Below are positions 1 to 8,862 of a stretch of DNA of 64,000 nucleotides, piece by piece. A program made the position numbers and the translations under genes. Origin of the DNA: Bacteroidota bacterium (GTDB lineage Bacteria > Bacteroidota > Bacteroidia > Chitinophagales > Chitinophagaceae); the NCBI GenBank assembly GCA_016868895.1, contig VGFK01000002.1, positions 1 to 64,000 on the forward strand, written 5' to 3'. Under the pieces are notes generated by a model. It did not search any database and was not told the DNA's origin. It saw only the letters and a list, made by a program, of their open reading frames with translations. Every line of letters starts with the position of its first letter. Positions within the stretch are counted from its first letter, which is position 1.

Positions 1-302
1 AACTGGGTTCAGAACGTCGCAAGACAGTTCGGTCCCTATCTGTGGTGGGCGCTAGGAAATTGAAAGGACATGACCTTAGTACGAGAGGACCGGGTCGTAT
101 GTACCGCTGGTGTATCGGTTGTTCCGACAGGGGCACTGCCGAGTAGCTATGTACAGACAGGATAAACGCTGAAGGCATCTAAGCGTGAAACCTTCCTTAA
201 GATGAGTTTCCTTTTAAGGGTCGTCAAAGACTATGACGTTGATAGGCTATAGGTGTAAAACTGGTAACAGTAAAGCCGAGTAGTACTAATTGCCCGTAAG
301 CT
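1..302 (+). rRNA. rrl: 23S ribosomal RNA, 3' end (partial)
   Basis: The 3' terminal part of large-subunit rRNA; the 5' part lies left of the window. The sarcin-ricin loop core AGTACGAGAGGACC is near 78-91, followed by the domain VI sequence that closes with the typical end around GAGTAGTACTAATTGCCCGTAAGC. The 3' boundary is estimated to within a few bases. A 5S gene follows about 75 bp later in the same direction, as in a normal rRNA operon. Confidence 0.95.
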
Positions 303-377
303 TTAATTTTTTTTATTGCTCTGGTTTACAACTCCCAATATGACATTATTGTTCCCGATCCAATCGGGATATCTTCT

Positions 378-488
378 TATGGTGCTTTTGCCGAGGGTGT
401 TCACCTCTTCCCATACCGAACAGAGAAGTTAAGCCCCTCATGGCCGATGGTACTGGGTTTTCCCGGGAGAGTAGGTAGGTGCCATATT
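378..488 (+). rRNA. rrf: 5S ribosomal RNA
   Basis: About 110 nt with the conserved 5S core (CCCATACCGAACAGAGAAGTTAAGCCC at about 410-437) and the later GATGGTACTGGG and GGGAGAGTAGGT segments. The ends were set by pairing the 5' TATGGTGCTT region with the 3' AGGTGCCATA region, so they may be off by a few bases. It is the last gene of the rRNA operon and is followed at once by a strong intrinsic terminator. Confidence 0.95.
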
Positions 489-493
489 CATTT

Positions 494-527
494 AGACCCT
501 GATCCAACCGATCAGGGTCTTTTTTTT
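494..527 (+). terminator. Intrinsic terminator of the rRNA operon
   Basis: A perfect 10-bp stem (AGACCCTGAT / ATCAGGGTCT) with a 7-nt loop, followed by an unbroken T run. It lies just after 5S and 16 bp before the first in-frame ATG of the next gene. Confidence 0.9.
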
Positions 528-543
528 GTCCGAACTTTACTGC

Positions 544-1545
544 ATGCGCTATCGGATGCTTGTTATTTTCCTTTTCCTATCAGTTATATGGTGCGCGTTT
601 ATCGCAGTCACGCCTCTGCACATCGTTGAACTTTCAGGCAGGGCTCAGGGTACTAAATTCTCCATCAAATACGTCAGCACAGAGGCACTCATCGATAAGC
701 GGAGCATTGATTCGGTTTTTGCAGCGCTCGATGCATCCCTCTCCCGCTATGTTCCGCATTCCACGATTAGCCGCTTCAATCGCTCTGATCGTGGGATCTG
801 CGTCGATCGTCATGTGCGCACCGTGGTGGAAGCGGCCCTTCAGTTGTGTAAAGCGACTGAAGGAGCATTCGACATCACAACGCTTTCACTGACGGAACTG
901 TGGAAGTCGCGGATGCAGGAGCAACGGGTGCCGACTACAACCGAATTGCAACACGCTTTGCAATGGGTGGGACCTGATCGCATTCAACTCAAAGGGGATT
1001 CACTCGTCAAAATCCACTCCTCCGTTCGCATCGATGTGGATGGAATTGCGCAAGGGTATTCGGTTGACTGCCTCGCAGCTTTTCTTCGATCCTGCCGCAT
1101 TTCATCCTTTCTCATCGAATTGGGAGGTGAAGTCTTTGCTACTGGAACAAAGCCGAATGGTGAGCGATGGAGCATCGGCGTAGCTCGCGCAGCATCCGAA
1201 TCCGTTCCCTCATCTGCATCCTACGTGATGGGGCTGAATGAAATGGCAGCCACTACTTCGGGACGATTGAGCAAATACAGTGAGGTGAATGGCCAACGCT
1301 ATAGCCATATTATTGATCCGCAAACAGGCCTACCTATTCACAATGAAATGATGTCGGCTACAGTAGTTGCGCACACCGCCATGGAAGCAGATGCGTTGGA
1401 CAATGCCTTTATGGTGATGGGTTTATCCAAGTCGCTAAAATGGTTGGAATCTAGAAATGGGCTCGCATTCTTTGCGGTGATCCGTAATGATTTGAACCAG
1501 GTAAGCGATACCTGTACGGATCGATTTCGTGATCTGTTACAGTAA
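544..1545 (+). CDS. apbE: FAD:protein FMN transferase (ApbE family)
   Basis: ApbE enzymes use FAD and Mg2+ to attach FMN covalently to a Thr or Ser of target flavoproteins such as Rnf/Nqr subunits, on the outer face of the membrane. About 333 aa, the usual length. A hydrophobic N-terminal stretch (about residues 5-20) fits a membrane anchor or signal. Family motifs are in order: GAFDI near 107, GIAQGY near 167, ELGGE near 192, SHIIDPQTG near 254 and EADALDNA near 281, which carries the metal-binding Asp. A TTG at 526 would fall inside the rRNA terminator, so the ATG at 544 is preferred; 556 is also possible. No target flavoprotein is encoded nearby. Confidence 0.9.
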   Translation: MRYRMLVIFLFLSVIWCAFIAVTPLHIVELSGRAQGTKFSIKYVSTEALIDKRSIDSVFAALDASLSRYVPHSTISRFNRSDRGICVDRHVRTVVEAALQLCKATEGAFDITTLSLTELWKSRMQEQRVPTTTELQHALQWVGPDRIQLKGDSLVKIHSSVRIDVDGIAQGYSVDCLAAFLRSCRISSFLIELGGEVFATGTKPNGERWSIGVARAASESVPSSASYVMGLNEMAATTSGRLSKYSEVNGQRYSHIIDPQTGLPIHNEMMSATVVAHTAMEADALDNAFMVMGLSKSLKWLESRNGLAFFAVIRNDLNQVSDTCTDRFRDLLQ

Positions 1546-1562
1546 ATAATGGAAGCGGGGTG

Positions 1563-1814
1563 TTAGTCGCGCTGACTGGCACGGGCTTCGCTGGCAATCA
1601 ATTTTCTGCCCATCACATCGGTCTCGTGCAAAGTCGATACTGCCGTACGTGCCTCATCGTCATTGGGCATCTCCACAAAACCAAAGCCCTTGCTTCGGCC
1701 CGATACCTTGTCGATGATGATCCGCGCACTGCTGACCTGTCCGTGCTGACTGAACAGTTGCTCGAGCGACTCATTCGTCATTTTGTAATTGATGTTCCCT
1801 ACGAAAATGTTCAT
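1563..1814 (-). CDS. Small RRM RNA-binding protein
   Basis: An 83-aa single RNA-recognition-motif protein of the bacterial and cyanobacterial Rbp type. RNP2 (IFVGNI) is at residues 2-7 and RNP1 (KGFGFVEM) near 42-49; nothing else is present beyond a short basic tail. The start was placed at the ATG giving MNIFVGN, because this family begins directly with RNP2 and the upstream in-frame residues look non-coding. It is convergent with apbE, with 17 bp between the two stops. Such proteins are thought to act as RNA chaperones, often cold-induced; that role is family knowledge and not visible here. Confidence 0.9.
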   Translation of the reverse strand: MNIFVGNINYKMTNESLEQLFSQHGQVSSARIIIDKVSGRSKGFGFVEMPNDDEARTAVSTLHETDVMGRKLIASEARASQRD

Positions 1815-1886
1815 AAAAGGGTGGTTTGAATAGGGTAGAACATACAAAGCCGACAAAGGTTCACGGGTTCACTAAAAAGTAGACCC

Positions 1887-2794
1887 TCATCTAAACGGTC
1901 CCTTGTCGCGCCCATACACATCCTGACGGAAATGTACCTGACCAGCCCTATCCACAAATGCAGTCAAATAATGGACATAGATGATGACAGGCTTTTGCAG
2001 TGTCACCCACCTTTCTTTCCCGGCAACCATGGACTGGCGAATCCGGCCACACCCCCCAACGCATTGTCCGGTCCCGGACGCTGCCGCAACGCTCCATCCT
2101 TCCATTCCATATGGTTCCGTTCAAGATATCCAGGGTCTTTCTGGAGTATGGGAGCAATCTCCTTGTTGTAAATGTTATCCGGAATGTTCCAGTAGGGACT
2201 AAAAATCACGTGCCGCAACCATCCCCTGAACTCAGCAGTTCGATGGGTCGATTTGCCCACAACCACCTTACAGGAAAATAATTCATGCTTCCCCTGCATC
2301 ACCTGCAACTGAAATGCCGGTATGTTCACCACAATATACAGTTGAGTGGAATCATACGGCATCCAGGCAGTGCGCTGGATGTTGATCGATACCTGACGGA
2401 TGCGCTCTTCAATGGAAACATTCAATGCCTGTCGAGTAGCCGGACCCACAATTCCATCTTGCTTCAGTCCATGCCGGTATTGAAACCGCTTTACAGCCTT
2501 TTCCAACTGCTCGTCAAATAAGGCAGAAGAAACAGTTGCGTCACCACTGATCAGAAGTTGTTCTGCCAATGCCTGTACTGACCTTCCGGTATCCCCCAAT
2601 TGAAGCGAACGAGCATTGCTCGGAATGGCTGTCCACCCGCCCTGCTGCTGAATCCTCCTCATCTCCTGAAGAGCGGTCGTTAATAAACCATATTGAGAAT
2701 ACATCGCCCGCTATTGCGCTGCTGTGCCAGTCGACTGTGAACGAAGTGCGACCACACTCATCAACCCTGCCAGCACCAGTGCAACCTGTTTCAT
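1887..2794 (-). pseudogene. L,D-transpeptidase (YcbB/WbmC type), degraded: nonsense codon plus active-site deletion
   Basis: The remains of a peptidoglycan L,D-transpeptidase. Reading from 2794: a signal-like N-terminus (MKQVALVLAGLMSVVAL), then an in-frame TAG at 2711-2713, then a peptidoglycan-binding segment (LKQDGIVGPATRQALN) and the start of the YkuD catalytic domain (LYIVVNIPAFQLQV, FSPYWNIP, GPDNALG). Near 2045-2062 the frame shifts, and the sequence resumes with the C-terminal end of the family (ERWVTLQKPV, LTAFVDRAGQVHFRQDVYG) in the frame that stops at 1887. Roughly 50-60 residues between these parts, including the expected HD motif and SHGCxR catalytic cysteine, are gone. It cannot make a working enzyme. 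Confidence 0.85.
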
Positions 2795-2823
2795 GAACAA
2801 AGCGTAATTCATCTGAAAATACC

Positions 2824-2856
2824 CATAAAAAAAGCCCCCTCACCGAGGGGGCTTTG
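2824..2856 (-). terminator. Intrinsic terminator of the rpsF-rpsR-rplI operon
   Basis: Stem AAGCCCCCT / AGGGGGCTT with a 5-nt loop. On the minus strand it is followed by a run of eight T. It lies 19 bp beyond the rplI stop codon. Confidence 0.9.
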
Positions 2857-2874
2857 ACTTTTTAATGTTTAGTC

Positions 2875-3321
2875 TTATTCAGCAACAATCTCGAGCTCGA
2901 GTTCGGTTTCAACGCCGCTTCCAAAATCCACTTTCGCTTTGTAAGTACCCAACTCCTTGATTTCATCAAGTAGATGGATCTTACGGCGATCGATCTCATA
3001 TCCTTTTTGCTCGCGAACAGCTTTGGAAACCTGAACAGTGGTGATGCTTCCGAAGATCTTACCGCTTGTTCCAGTCTTGGCACCGATTTTAACCGGACCG
3101 GCCTGCAGTGCGGCAACCACCTTAGTGATTTCTGCCATCATTTTCTCTTCCTTCTTCTGAATTTGCTTCAAGCGCTCTTCCAATTGCTTGAGGTTGGAAG
3201 AAGATGCTTCTACTGCCATCTTCTGAGGGATAAGGAAATTACGAGCATAACCGTTCTTAACATTGACCACTTCGTTGGCTCCGCCCAAGTTGTTGACGTC
3301 TTGTATCAAAATAACTTGCAT
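2875..3321 (-). CDS. rplI: 50S ribosomal protein L9
   Basis: 148 aa, the full length of L9. The N-terminal RNA-binding domain starts MQVILIQDVNNLGG and contains the conserved GYARNFLIP segment (about residues 24-32). A charged connecting helix follows (about 40-75) and then the C-terminal domain. It is the third gene of the rpsF-rpsR-rplI operon, 20 bp after rpsR, and ends at a strong terminator. Confidence 0.97.
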   Translation of the reverse strand: MQVILIQDVNNLGGANEVVNVKNGYARNFLIPQKMAVEASSSNLKQLEERLKQIQKKEEKMMAEITKVVAALQAGPVKIGAKTGTSGKIFGSITTVQVSKAVREQKGYEIDRRKIHLLDEIKELGTYKAKVDFGSGVETELELEIVAE

Positions 3322-3341
3322 AGACTCAATTTTTAATGGTA

Positions 3342-3608
3342 CTACTTCAACAGGTCGGTTACATAAGGCAACAACGCCATTTGACGGGCGCGCTTGATTG
3401 CTTCCGAAACTTTACGCTGGTACTTCAGTGAGTTACCGGTAATGCGACGGGGCAACATTTTACCTTGTTCGTTGAGGAACTTTTTCAAGAACTCAGCGTC
3501 CTTGTAATCAATGTAACGGATGCCGTACTTTTTGAAGCGGCAGAACTTTTTCCTGGGCTTCTCGGTCTTAATCGCCGTCAGGTACTTGATTTCATTTGCT
3601 TTTGCCAT
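3342..3608 (-). CDS. rpsR: 30S ribosomal protein S18
   Basis: 88 aa with the S18 core: [22 protein letters not shown] at about residues 20-41 and the [22 protein letters not shown] block at about 55-76, followed by the usual LLPY near the C-terminus. It sits between rpsF (3 bp upstream) and rplI, the standard bacterial order. In many bacteria ssb or priB lies between rpsF and rpsR; here it does not, and ssb is found at 14006. Confidence 0.97.
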   Translation of the reverse strand: MAKANEIKYLTAIKTEKPRKKFCRFKKYGIRYIDYKDAEFLKKFLNEQGKMLPRRITGNSLKYQRKVSEAIKRARQMALLPYVTDLLK

Positions 3609-3611
3609 GGC

Positions 3612-3968
3612 TTATCCCTCCACTGCTTTTTCCATTCCTGTTGGTACACCACTTCTCTTTTTCTTGTTATACTCGACGGCGTATTTATCGAGCTTAGTAA
3701 CAAGGTGACGGAGAACCTGCTCGTCACGCAGGAGCTGAATCTTCAGCTTCTCATTCATGTCGGATGGCGCTACGTATTCCATGACCCAGTAGATACCAGT
3801 GGTTTTCTTCTGGATGGGGTAGGCCAGTGATTTCAACCCCCAGGGGTTGCTGTGTACAACCGAACCACCGCCGGAAGCGATGTGGTCCATGTACTTCTTC
3901 TGAGTGGACTTGAATTCGTCCTCACTCAGAACAGGGGTAAAAATCACCATCAATTCATAATTTTGCAT
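3612..3968 (-). CDS. rpsF: 30S ribosomal protein S6
   Basis: 118 aa. It begins MQNYELMVIFTP and has the family's central WGLKSLAYPIQKKTTGIYW strand pair (about residues 43-61), with a basic tail after residue 95. It is the first gene of the ribosomal operon. A TACTTTTG promoter-like element lies 31 bp upstream of the start. Confidence 0.96.
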   Translation of the reverse strand: MQNYELMVIFTPVLSEDEFKSTQKKYMDHIASGGGSVVHSNPWGLKSLAYPIQKKTTGIYWVMEYVAPSDMNEKLKIQLLRDEQVLRHLVTKLDKYAVEYNKKKRSGVPTGMEKAVEG

Positions 3969-3998
3969 AACCCTGTATTTTTAATCAATAGTGGGGTG

Positions 3999-4006
3999 CA
4001 AAAGTA
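3999..4006 (-). promoter_or_regulatory. Promoter -7 element for rpsF-rpsR-rplI
   Basis: TACTTTTG on the minus strand, an exact match to the Bacteroidota TAnnTTTG element, in the divergent gap before rpsF. No TTTG stands at the ideal distance upstream, so only the -7 half is supported. Confidence 0.5.
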
Positions 4007-4142
4007 GTGTATTTCTGGCAAATCTGCCCAGTATTTCCTTCAATTTTGTCCATTTTTCCTGCAAATCCAGGCGTCTGCATGTGTCAACCTGTCACCGGAC
4101 CGACTTGGCACTGATTTTGACCAAGGCCACCAAAACGAGGTT

Positions 4143-5969
4143 ATGCAAAAGGGACAAATCCGGGTACAGACAGAAAACATTTTCCCCATCATCAAGAAGT
4201 TCCTCTACAGCGAACACGATATTTTCCTGAGGGAACTGATCGCCAATGCAGTGGATGCCACCCAAAAACTCAAAACCTACTCGACTTCTGGAGAAGCCAA
4301 AGGGGAATTGGGAGAACTGCGCATTGATGTGGCTGTCGACAAAGAAGCGAAAACAATTACGATCTCTGACCGGGGTATTGGTATGACGGAAGCGGAAGTG
4401 GACAAGTATATCAACCAGGTTGCCTTTTCCAGTGCAGAAGAGTTTTTAGAAAAATACAAGGGACAAAACGAGGCCAACATCATTGGCCACTTTGGTCTGG
4501 GATTCTACAGTGCATTCATGGTGAGTGAACGGGTTTCACTGACCACGCTATCGTATAAAGAAAACAGTACCGCTGTTACCTGGGAATGCGATGGAAGTCC
4601 TGAGTTCACCCTCCAACCTGCAGAGAAACAAGAGCGTGGAACATCCATCGTGCTGCACGTGAACAGCGAATCAGAAGAATTCCTGGATAACTACCGCATC
4701 AAAACCATCCTGGAAAAATTCTGCAAATTCCTTCCTGTTCCTATCTTTTTTGAGGACAAACAAATCAATACCACTCATCCTGCTTGGGTAAAAAAGCCGG
4801 CTGAACTGGAGAAAAAAGACTACGAAGAATTCTATAAAACCCTCTATCCGTTCAATGAAACTCCACTCTTTTGGATTCATTTGAATGTGGATTACCCGTT
4901 CAACTTGACTGGAATTTTGTACTTCCCCAAAATCAAACAATCCTACGAGATCCAAAAAGATAAAATACAGCTCTATTCCAATCAGGTATTCGTAACCGAT
5001 GAAGTAAAAGATATTGTTCCGGAGTTTTTGATGCTGCTCCAAGGGGTAATCGACTCACCGGATATCCCGCTGAACGTCAGCCGCAGCTACTTGCAAGGAG
5101 ATCCCAACGTGAAGAAGATCAATAACCACATCACCAAAAAAGTAGCCGATAAACTGGACGAGATTTTCCGAAACGAGCGAAAAGATTTTGAAGAGAAATG
5201 GGAGAGCCTGGGCTTGTTTGTCAAGTATGGCATGATCACCGATGAGAAGTTCAGGGAGAAAGCCGATAAGTTCCACATCATGCAGGATGCCTCTTCCGGG
5301 ACATTCTACACGCTGGAAGAATACCGCACTGCTGCGGAGGCCTTGCAAAAAAATAAAGATGGAAAGTTGGTGATCCTGTATGCAACCGACACAGTGCAGC
5401 AGGATGCGTTCATCAAATCCGCAGAAGCAAAGGGGTATAAAGTAGTGAAGATGGATACACTGGTGGATGCCTCATTCATCGGACAGATAGAATCCAAATG
5501 GGAGAATATTCAGTTCACTCGTGTTGATGCCGATATCACGGATAATCTGATCGACAAACAAGAAGATACCAAAACAGTGTTGTCGAAAAAAGAGACAGAA
5601 CGGCTCAAAGAATTGTTTGACATCAAGATGCCCAATGCTACGATAACGGTGGAGGTGAAAGGGTTGAGTCCGGAGGCTCCCCCTTTAGTGGCAACGCGAC
5701 CAGAATTCATGCGCCGCATGAAAGACATGGCCTCCATGAGTGGTCCCATGGGCAGCTTCTATGCCAACATGCCCGATGAAGTCACCCTTACCGTGAATGG
5801 CAACAATGCCCTTTACAGTTGGTTGTTGGGTCTGCAAGACAAAGAGCAGCAGGAAAAGCAGGTAAAGAACCTGGCCGACCTTGCACTGCTCTCACAAGGT
5901 ATGTTGAAAGGAGAGCAACTGACTGCTTTCATCCAACGCAGCATCGACTTGATGCAGCCTCAAAATTGA
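4143..5969 (+). CDS. htpG: Molecular chaperone HtpG (Hsp90)
   Basis: 608 aa. A cytosolic ATP-dependent dimeric chaperone. The GHKL nucleotide-binding N-domain shows ELIANAVDAT (about residues 29-38), DRGIGM (about 79-84) and GHFGLGFYS (about 117-125). The middle domain has the NVSRSYLQGD segment (about 318-327), and the C-terminal dimerisation domain follows. It lacks the acidic linker and MEEVD tail of eukaryotic Hsp90, as expected. The start gives MQKGQIRVQTENIF. The gene is convergent with recJ, only 1 bp between stops. The upstream region has a TTGGCAC-N5-TTGA sequence, reported as a weak finding. Confidence 0.97.
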   Translation: MQKGQIRVQTENIFPIIKKFLYSEHDIFLRELIANAVDATQKLKTYSTSGEAKGELGELRIDVAVDKEAKTITISDRGIGMTEAEVDKYINQVAFSSAEEFLEKYKGQNEANIIGHFGLGFYSAFMVSERVSLTTLSYKENSTAVTWECDGSPEFTLQPAEKQERGTSIVLHVNSESEEFLDNYRIKTILEKFCKFLPVPIFFEDKQINTTHPAWVKKPAELEKKDYEEFYKTLYPFNETPLFWIHLNVDYPFNLTGILYFPKIKQSYEIQKDKIQLYSNQVFVTDEVKDIVPEFLMLLQGVIDSPDIPLNVSRSYLQGDPNVKKINNHITKKVADKLDEIFRNERKDFEEKWESLGLFVKYGMITDEKFREKADKFHIMQDASSGTFYTLEEYRTAAEALQKNKDGKLVILYATDTVQQDAFIKSAEAKGYKVVKMDTLVDASFIGQIESKWENIQFTRVDADITDNLIDKQEDTKTVLSKKETERLKELFDIKMPNATITVEVKGLSPEAPPLVATRPEFMRRMKDMASMSGPMGSFYANMPDEVTLTVNGNNALYSWLLGLQDKEQQEKQVKNLADLALLSQGMLKGEQLTAFIQRSIDLMQPQN

Positions 5970-5970
5970 T

Positions 5971-7680
5971 TCAAGAGGCTACTCGGAAGTCGATGACCTT
6001 GAGTTGCAATTGGGTTTGATCCCTGAACGTATTCTCATCCAAGGTGAATACGATATCGAGTGATTGAGGCTGATTCAAAGCCATGAACTTCTTTGCCAGG
6101 TTGAATCCAATTCCATTCATGCGGGTGCCATGTTGTTCCACCTCAAACCGAACATGCTCCTCTTTCACGATGCGTGAAGCCTGGTTCGTTGCATTGCGCA
6201 CACAGAAGACGGGACGAAGATTTTCTGGACCGAACGGTTGCATCTGTTCGAGTATTCGGAAAAACGAAGGAACGAGGTCGGATAATTCAACTTCGGCATC
6301 AATGTTGATGAATGGAATAAGCTGTTCAGACGAAAGAGAGTGTGCAGCTGCTTCTTCGAATTGTTGACGAAATGCGCTCAGGTGCTGAGGGTGCAAGGTC
6401 ATTCCCGCGGCAAAATAATGTCCCCCAAAACCTTCCAACAAGTTACTGCAATGTTCGAGGCCCTCATGAATATTAAATCCTGGAATGCTGCGTGCACTTC
6501 CTGATAGCAGTTCACCGCTTTTGGTGAGTACAATGGTGGGGCGATAATACCGCTCTACCAGTCGACTCGCCACAATACCAATCACTCCCTTGTGCCAGTG
6601 TTCATTGTACACCACCAAACTTTTATGCTCAGCTAAATGAACATCGGCCTCCAACTGTGCAATGGCTTCTTCCGTGATGAGCGCATCGGCTTCTTTGCGA
6701 GAGGAATTGTCGGTTTGCAGCATTGCCGCAATCGCCCGTGCCTGTTGCGGATCTTTTTCGATGAAGAGGGCAACCGCTTTTTTTGCATCATCCATCCGGC
6801 CGGCTGCATTGATGCGAGGACCAATCATGAACGCCATGCTGGTGAGGGTCAACGGCATTTTGATTTGACTTTCCTCAATCAACGCTTGGATTCCCACTGA
6901 TGGACGCTCATTGGCCATGCTGATGCCCAGTTGCGCCAACAAACGGTTCTCTCCAGTGATCGGAACAATATCAGCAGCAGTTGCAGTAGCCACGAGTTGC
7001 AGGTAGGTCAAGTGATGATCGTGGGGGAGACCCAATTGCTTCACTAGTGCCTGTACAAATTTGAAAGCAACACCACAGGCACAGAGTTCCTTGAAGGGAT
7101 AAGGGCATTCCGGTTGTTTTGCATTTAATATAGCAACTGCAGGAGGCAGTAGGGCTCCGGGCAAATGATGGTCGCACACAATTGTGTCTAAGCCTACATC
7201 AGCTGCGTGTTGGATCAGGTCGACTGATTTTATACCGCAATCCAGCGTAATCAATAATTTGACTCCGTGATCACGTGCATACTCAATTCCTTTTTTGGAA
7301 AGTCCATACCCTTCCGTGTACCGATTCGGAATGTAGTAGTCAATGTGATCGGGAGCAGAGATGCTGGCTAGAAAATCATACATCAAGGCAACCGATGAAG
7401 TTCCATCCACATCGTAATCCCCGTATATGAGCATCCGTTCTTTTTTTTCTACGGCTAGAAGTACCCGCTGCACGGCCTTTTCCATGTCCTTCATCAAAAA
7501 GGGGTCATGCAGCAGTTCAAGGGAGGGCCGAAAATAATGGCGCGCTTTTTCAAACGTGTCGATTCCGCGCAGCGTCAATAAATGGCAGAGAATGGGATGA
7601 ATGGATAGCTGTTGGTGCAGGGCCTCGGAAGATTCACGAAGCACAGGAAGGATGTTCCATTTTTTTTCTGCAATTGCCAT
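5971..7680 (-). CDS. recJ: Single-stranded-DNA-specific exonuclease RecJ
   Basis: 569 aa. A 5'-3' ssDNA exonuclease acting in RecF-pathway recombination and mismatch repair. DHH-family motifs are present: GDYDVDG (about residues 80-86), TLDCG (about 145-149), CDHHLPG (about 165-171) and, in the DHHA1 part, GGHYFAAGM (about 425-433); the OB-fold C-terminal region follows. The start was set at the ATG giving MAIAEKKWNIL, because upstream in-frame residues overlap the neighbouring gene in another frame. It begins 1 bp after the stop of the polyprenyl synthase, so the two are probably co-transcribed. Confidence 0.96.
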   Translation of the reverse strand: MAIAEKKWNILPVLRESSEALHQQLSIHPILCHLLTLRGIDTFEKARHYFRPSLELLHDPFLMKDMEKAVQRVLLAVEKKERMLIYGDYDVDGTSSVALMYDFLASISAPDHIDYYIPNRYTEGYGLSKKGIEYARDHGVKLLITLDCGIKSVDLIQHAADVGLDTIVCDHHLPGALLPPAVAILNAKQPECPYPFKELCACGVAFKFVQALVKQLGLPHDHHLTYLQLVATATAADIVPITGENRLLAQLGISMANERPSVGIQALIEESQIKMPLTLTSMAFMIGPRINAAGRMDDAKKAVALFIEKDPQQARAIAAMLQTDNSSRKEADALITEEAIAQLEADVHLAEHKSLVVYNEHWHKGVIGIVASRLVERYYRPTIVLTKSGELLSGSARSIPGFNIHEGLEHCSNLLEGFGGHYFAAGMTLHPQHLSAFRQQFEEAAAHSLSSEQLIPFINIDAEVELSDLVPSFFRILEQMQPFGPENLRPVFCVRNATNQASRIVKEEHVRFEVEQHGTRMNGIGFNLAKKFMALNQPQSLDIVFTLDENTFRDQTQLQLKVIDFRVAS

Positions 7681-7681
7681 G

Positions 7682-8644
7682 CTACTTTTTTCTTTCTGTC
7701 GTATACCGGACCAGCTCTTCCATAGCATCCCGTTCCTGAGTAGGGGCAAATGAGTTCAGGATGTCCAGCGCTTTTGCTTTGTATGCTTCCATGACATCGG
7801 TTGCATGTTGGATTCCACCTGCAGATTGGACAGCGGAAATGATTTCTTTGATGCCTTGCTCGTCCTGATGGCGGTTGCGAATGGCGTAGATGAGTTTCCT
7901 TCGCTCCGCGGCACCTGCATGCTTGAGGGTATAAATCAGCGGGAGGGTTAATTTTTTTTCACGGATATCGTTTCCGATTGGTTTTCCCACATCGTCCGTT
8001 CCGTAGTCGAACAAGTCATCCTTGATCTGAAAGGCAATGCCTGTATACTCCCCGAATTGTCGCATCAATTCGCATTTTCCATGATCCGATGAGGCTGTGA
8101 AGGCCCCGGCTGCACAGGCGGAGGCCAGCAGGGAGGCTGTTTTATTGGTAATGATGGTAAAGTAATCTTCTTCGGAAATGTTGAGCAGACGGGATTTTTC
8201 CAATTGCAGCAGTTCCCCTTCGCTCATTTTTTTAATGGCTTCAGAAAGAATGTGCAGGACTTCAATGTCATTATGGTCCATGGACAGGGATAGCCCCTTC
8301 GCCAGGAGGTAGTCGCCCACTAGTACCGATGCCTTGTTTTTCCAGAGGGTATACACAGAAAAAAATCCCCTGCGTTCGGTGGATTCATCCACTACATCGT
8401 CGTGAACCAGGGTAGCGGTATGCAAGAGTTCCACCAGGGAGGCCGCCCGGAATGTGCTGGGTTGTATACCCCCACAAAGTTTGGCAGAGAGGAGGACAAA
8501 AGTCGGCCTCAGTTGTTTTCCCTTGGTTTTAACCACATAGCGGAGGATACGGTCCAGGAGGGGGACCTGACTTTTGACCGTTTCCCTAAAATGGGATTCA
8601 AATTCTTTGAGTTCTTCTTGAAGTATTTGTTGGGCCAGCTGCAT
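7682..8644 (-). CDS. Long-chain polyprenyl diphosphate synthase
   Basis: 320 aa trans-prenyltransferase that condenses isopentenyl diphosphate onto an allylic primer, probably making the menaquinone side chain. The first Asp-rich motif DDVVDES is followed by ERRG (about residues 81-91) and the second is DDLFDYG (about 209-215). KGKQLRP (about 42-48), GDYLLAKG and GKPIGNDIREKKLTLPLIY are also typical. This is the IspB/HepT-type clade; product length cannot be read from the sequence. It lies directly upstream of recJ. Confidence 0.93.
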   Translation of the reverse strand: MQLAQQILQEELKEFESHFRETVKSQVPLLDRILRYVVKTKGKQLRPTFVLLSAKLCGGIQPSTFRAASLVELLHTATLVHDDVVDESTERRGFFSVYTLWKNKASVLVGDYLLAKGLSLSMDHNDIEVLHILSEAIKKMSEGELLQLEKSRLLNISEEDYFTIITNKTASLLASACAAGAFTASSDHGKCELMRQFGEYTGIAFQIKDDLFDYGTDDVGKPIGNDIREKKLTLPLIYTLKHAGAAERRKLIYAIRNRHQDEQGIKEIISAVQSAGGIQHATDVMEAYKAKALDILNSFAPTQERDAMEELVRYTTERKK

Positions 8645-8784
8645 CTCTAGGACACGAACTTACGCATAAAATTTCGTCCCAATGAGTGAAAACCCCCCAG
8701 TAACATGAATTTATCAACATTGAAAATCAATCAATTACGAGAAACTTTCGTTTCACTTATCCAAATAAAAAAGTCGCTTATTTG

Positions 8785-8815
8785 TTTGAATCCTAAAACA
8801 TTGTATATATATTTG
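8785..8815 (+). promoter_or_regulatory. Perfect Bacteroidota sigma-A-type promoter
   Basis: TTTG at 8785-8788, exactly 19 nt, then TATATTTG at 8808-8815, matching the consensus TTTG-N19-TAnnTTTG with no mismatch. The start codon of the outer-membrane protein gene is 47 bp downstream, leaving a 5' leader of about 40 nt. It is expected to drive 8863-10580. Confidence 0.85.
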
Positions 8816-8862
8816 CCCTACTGGATAAGCCTGTGTAAAATTTATAACTAACAAACAAATGT

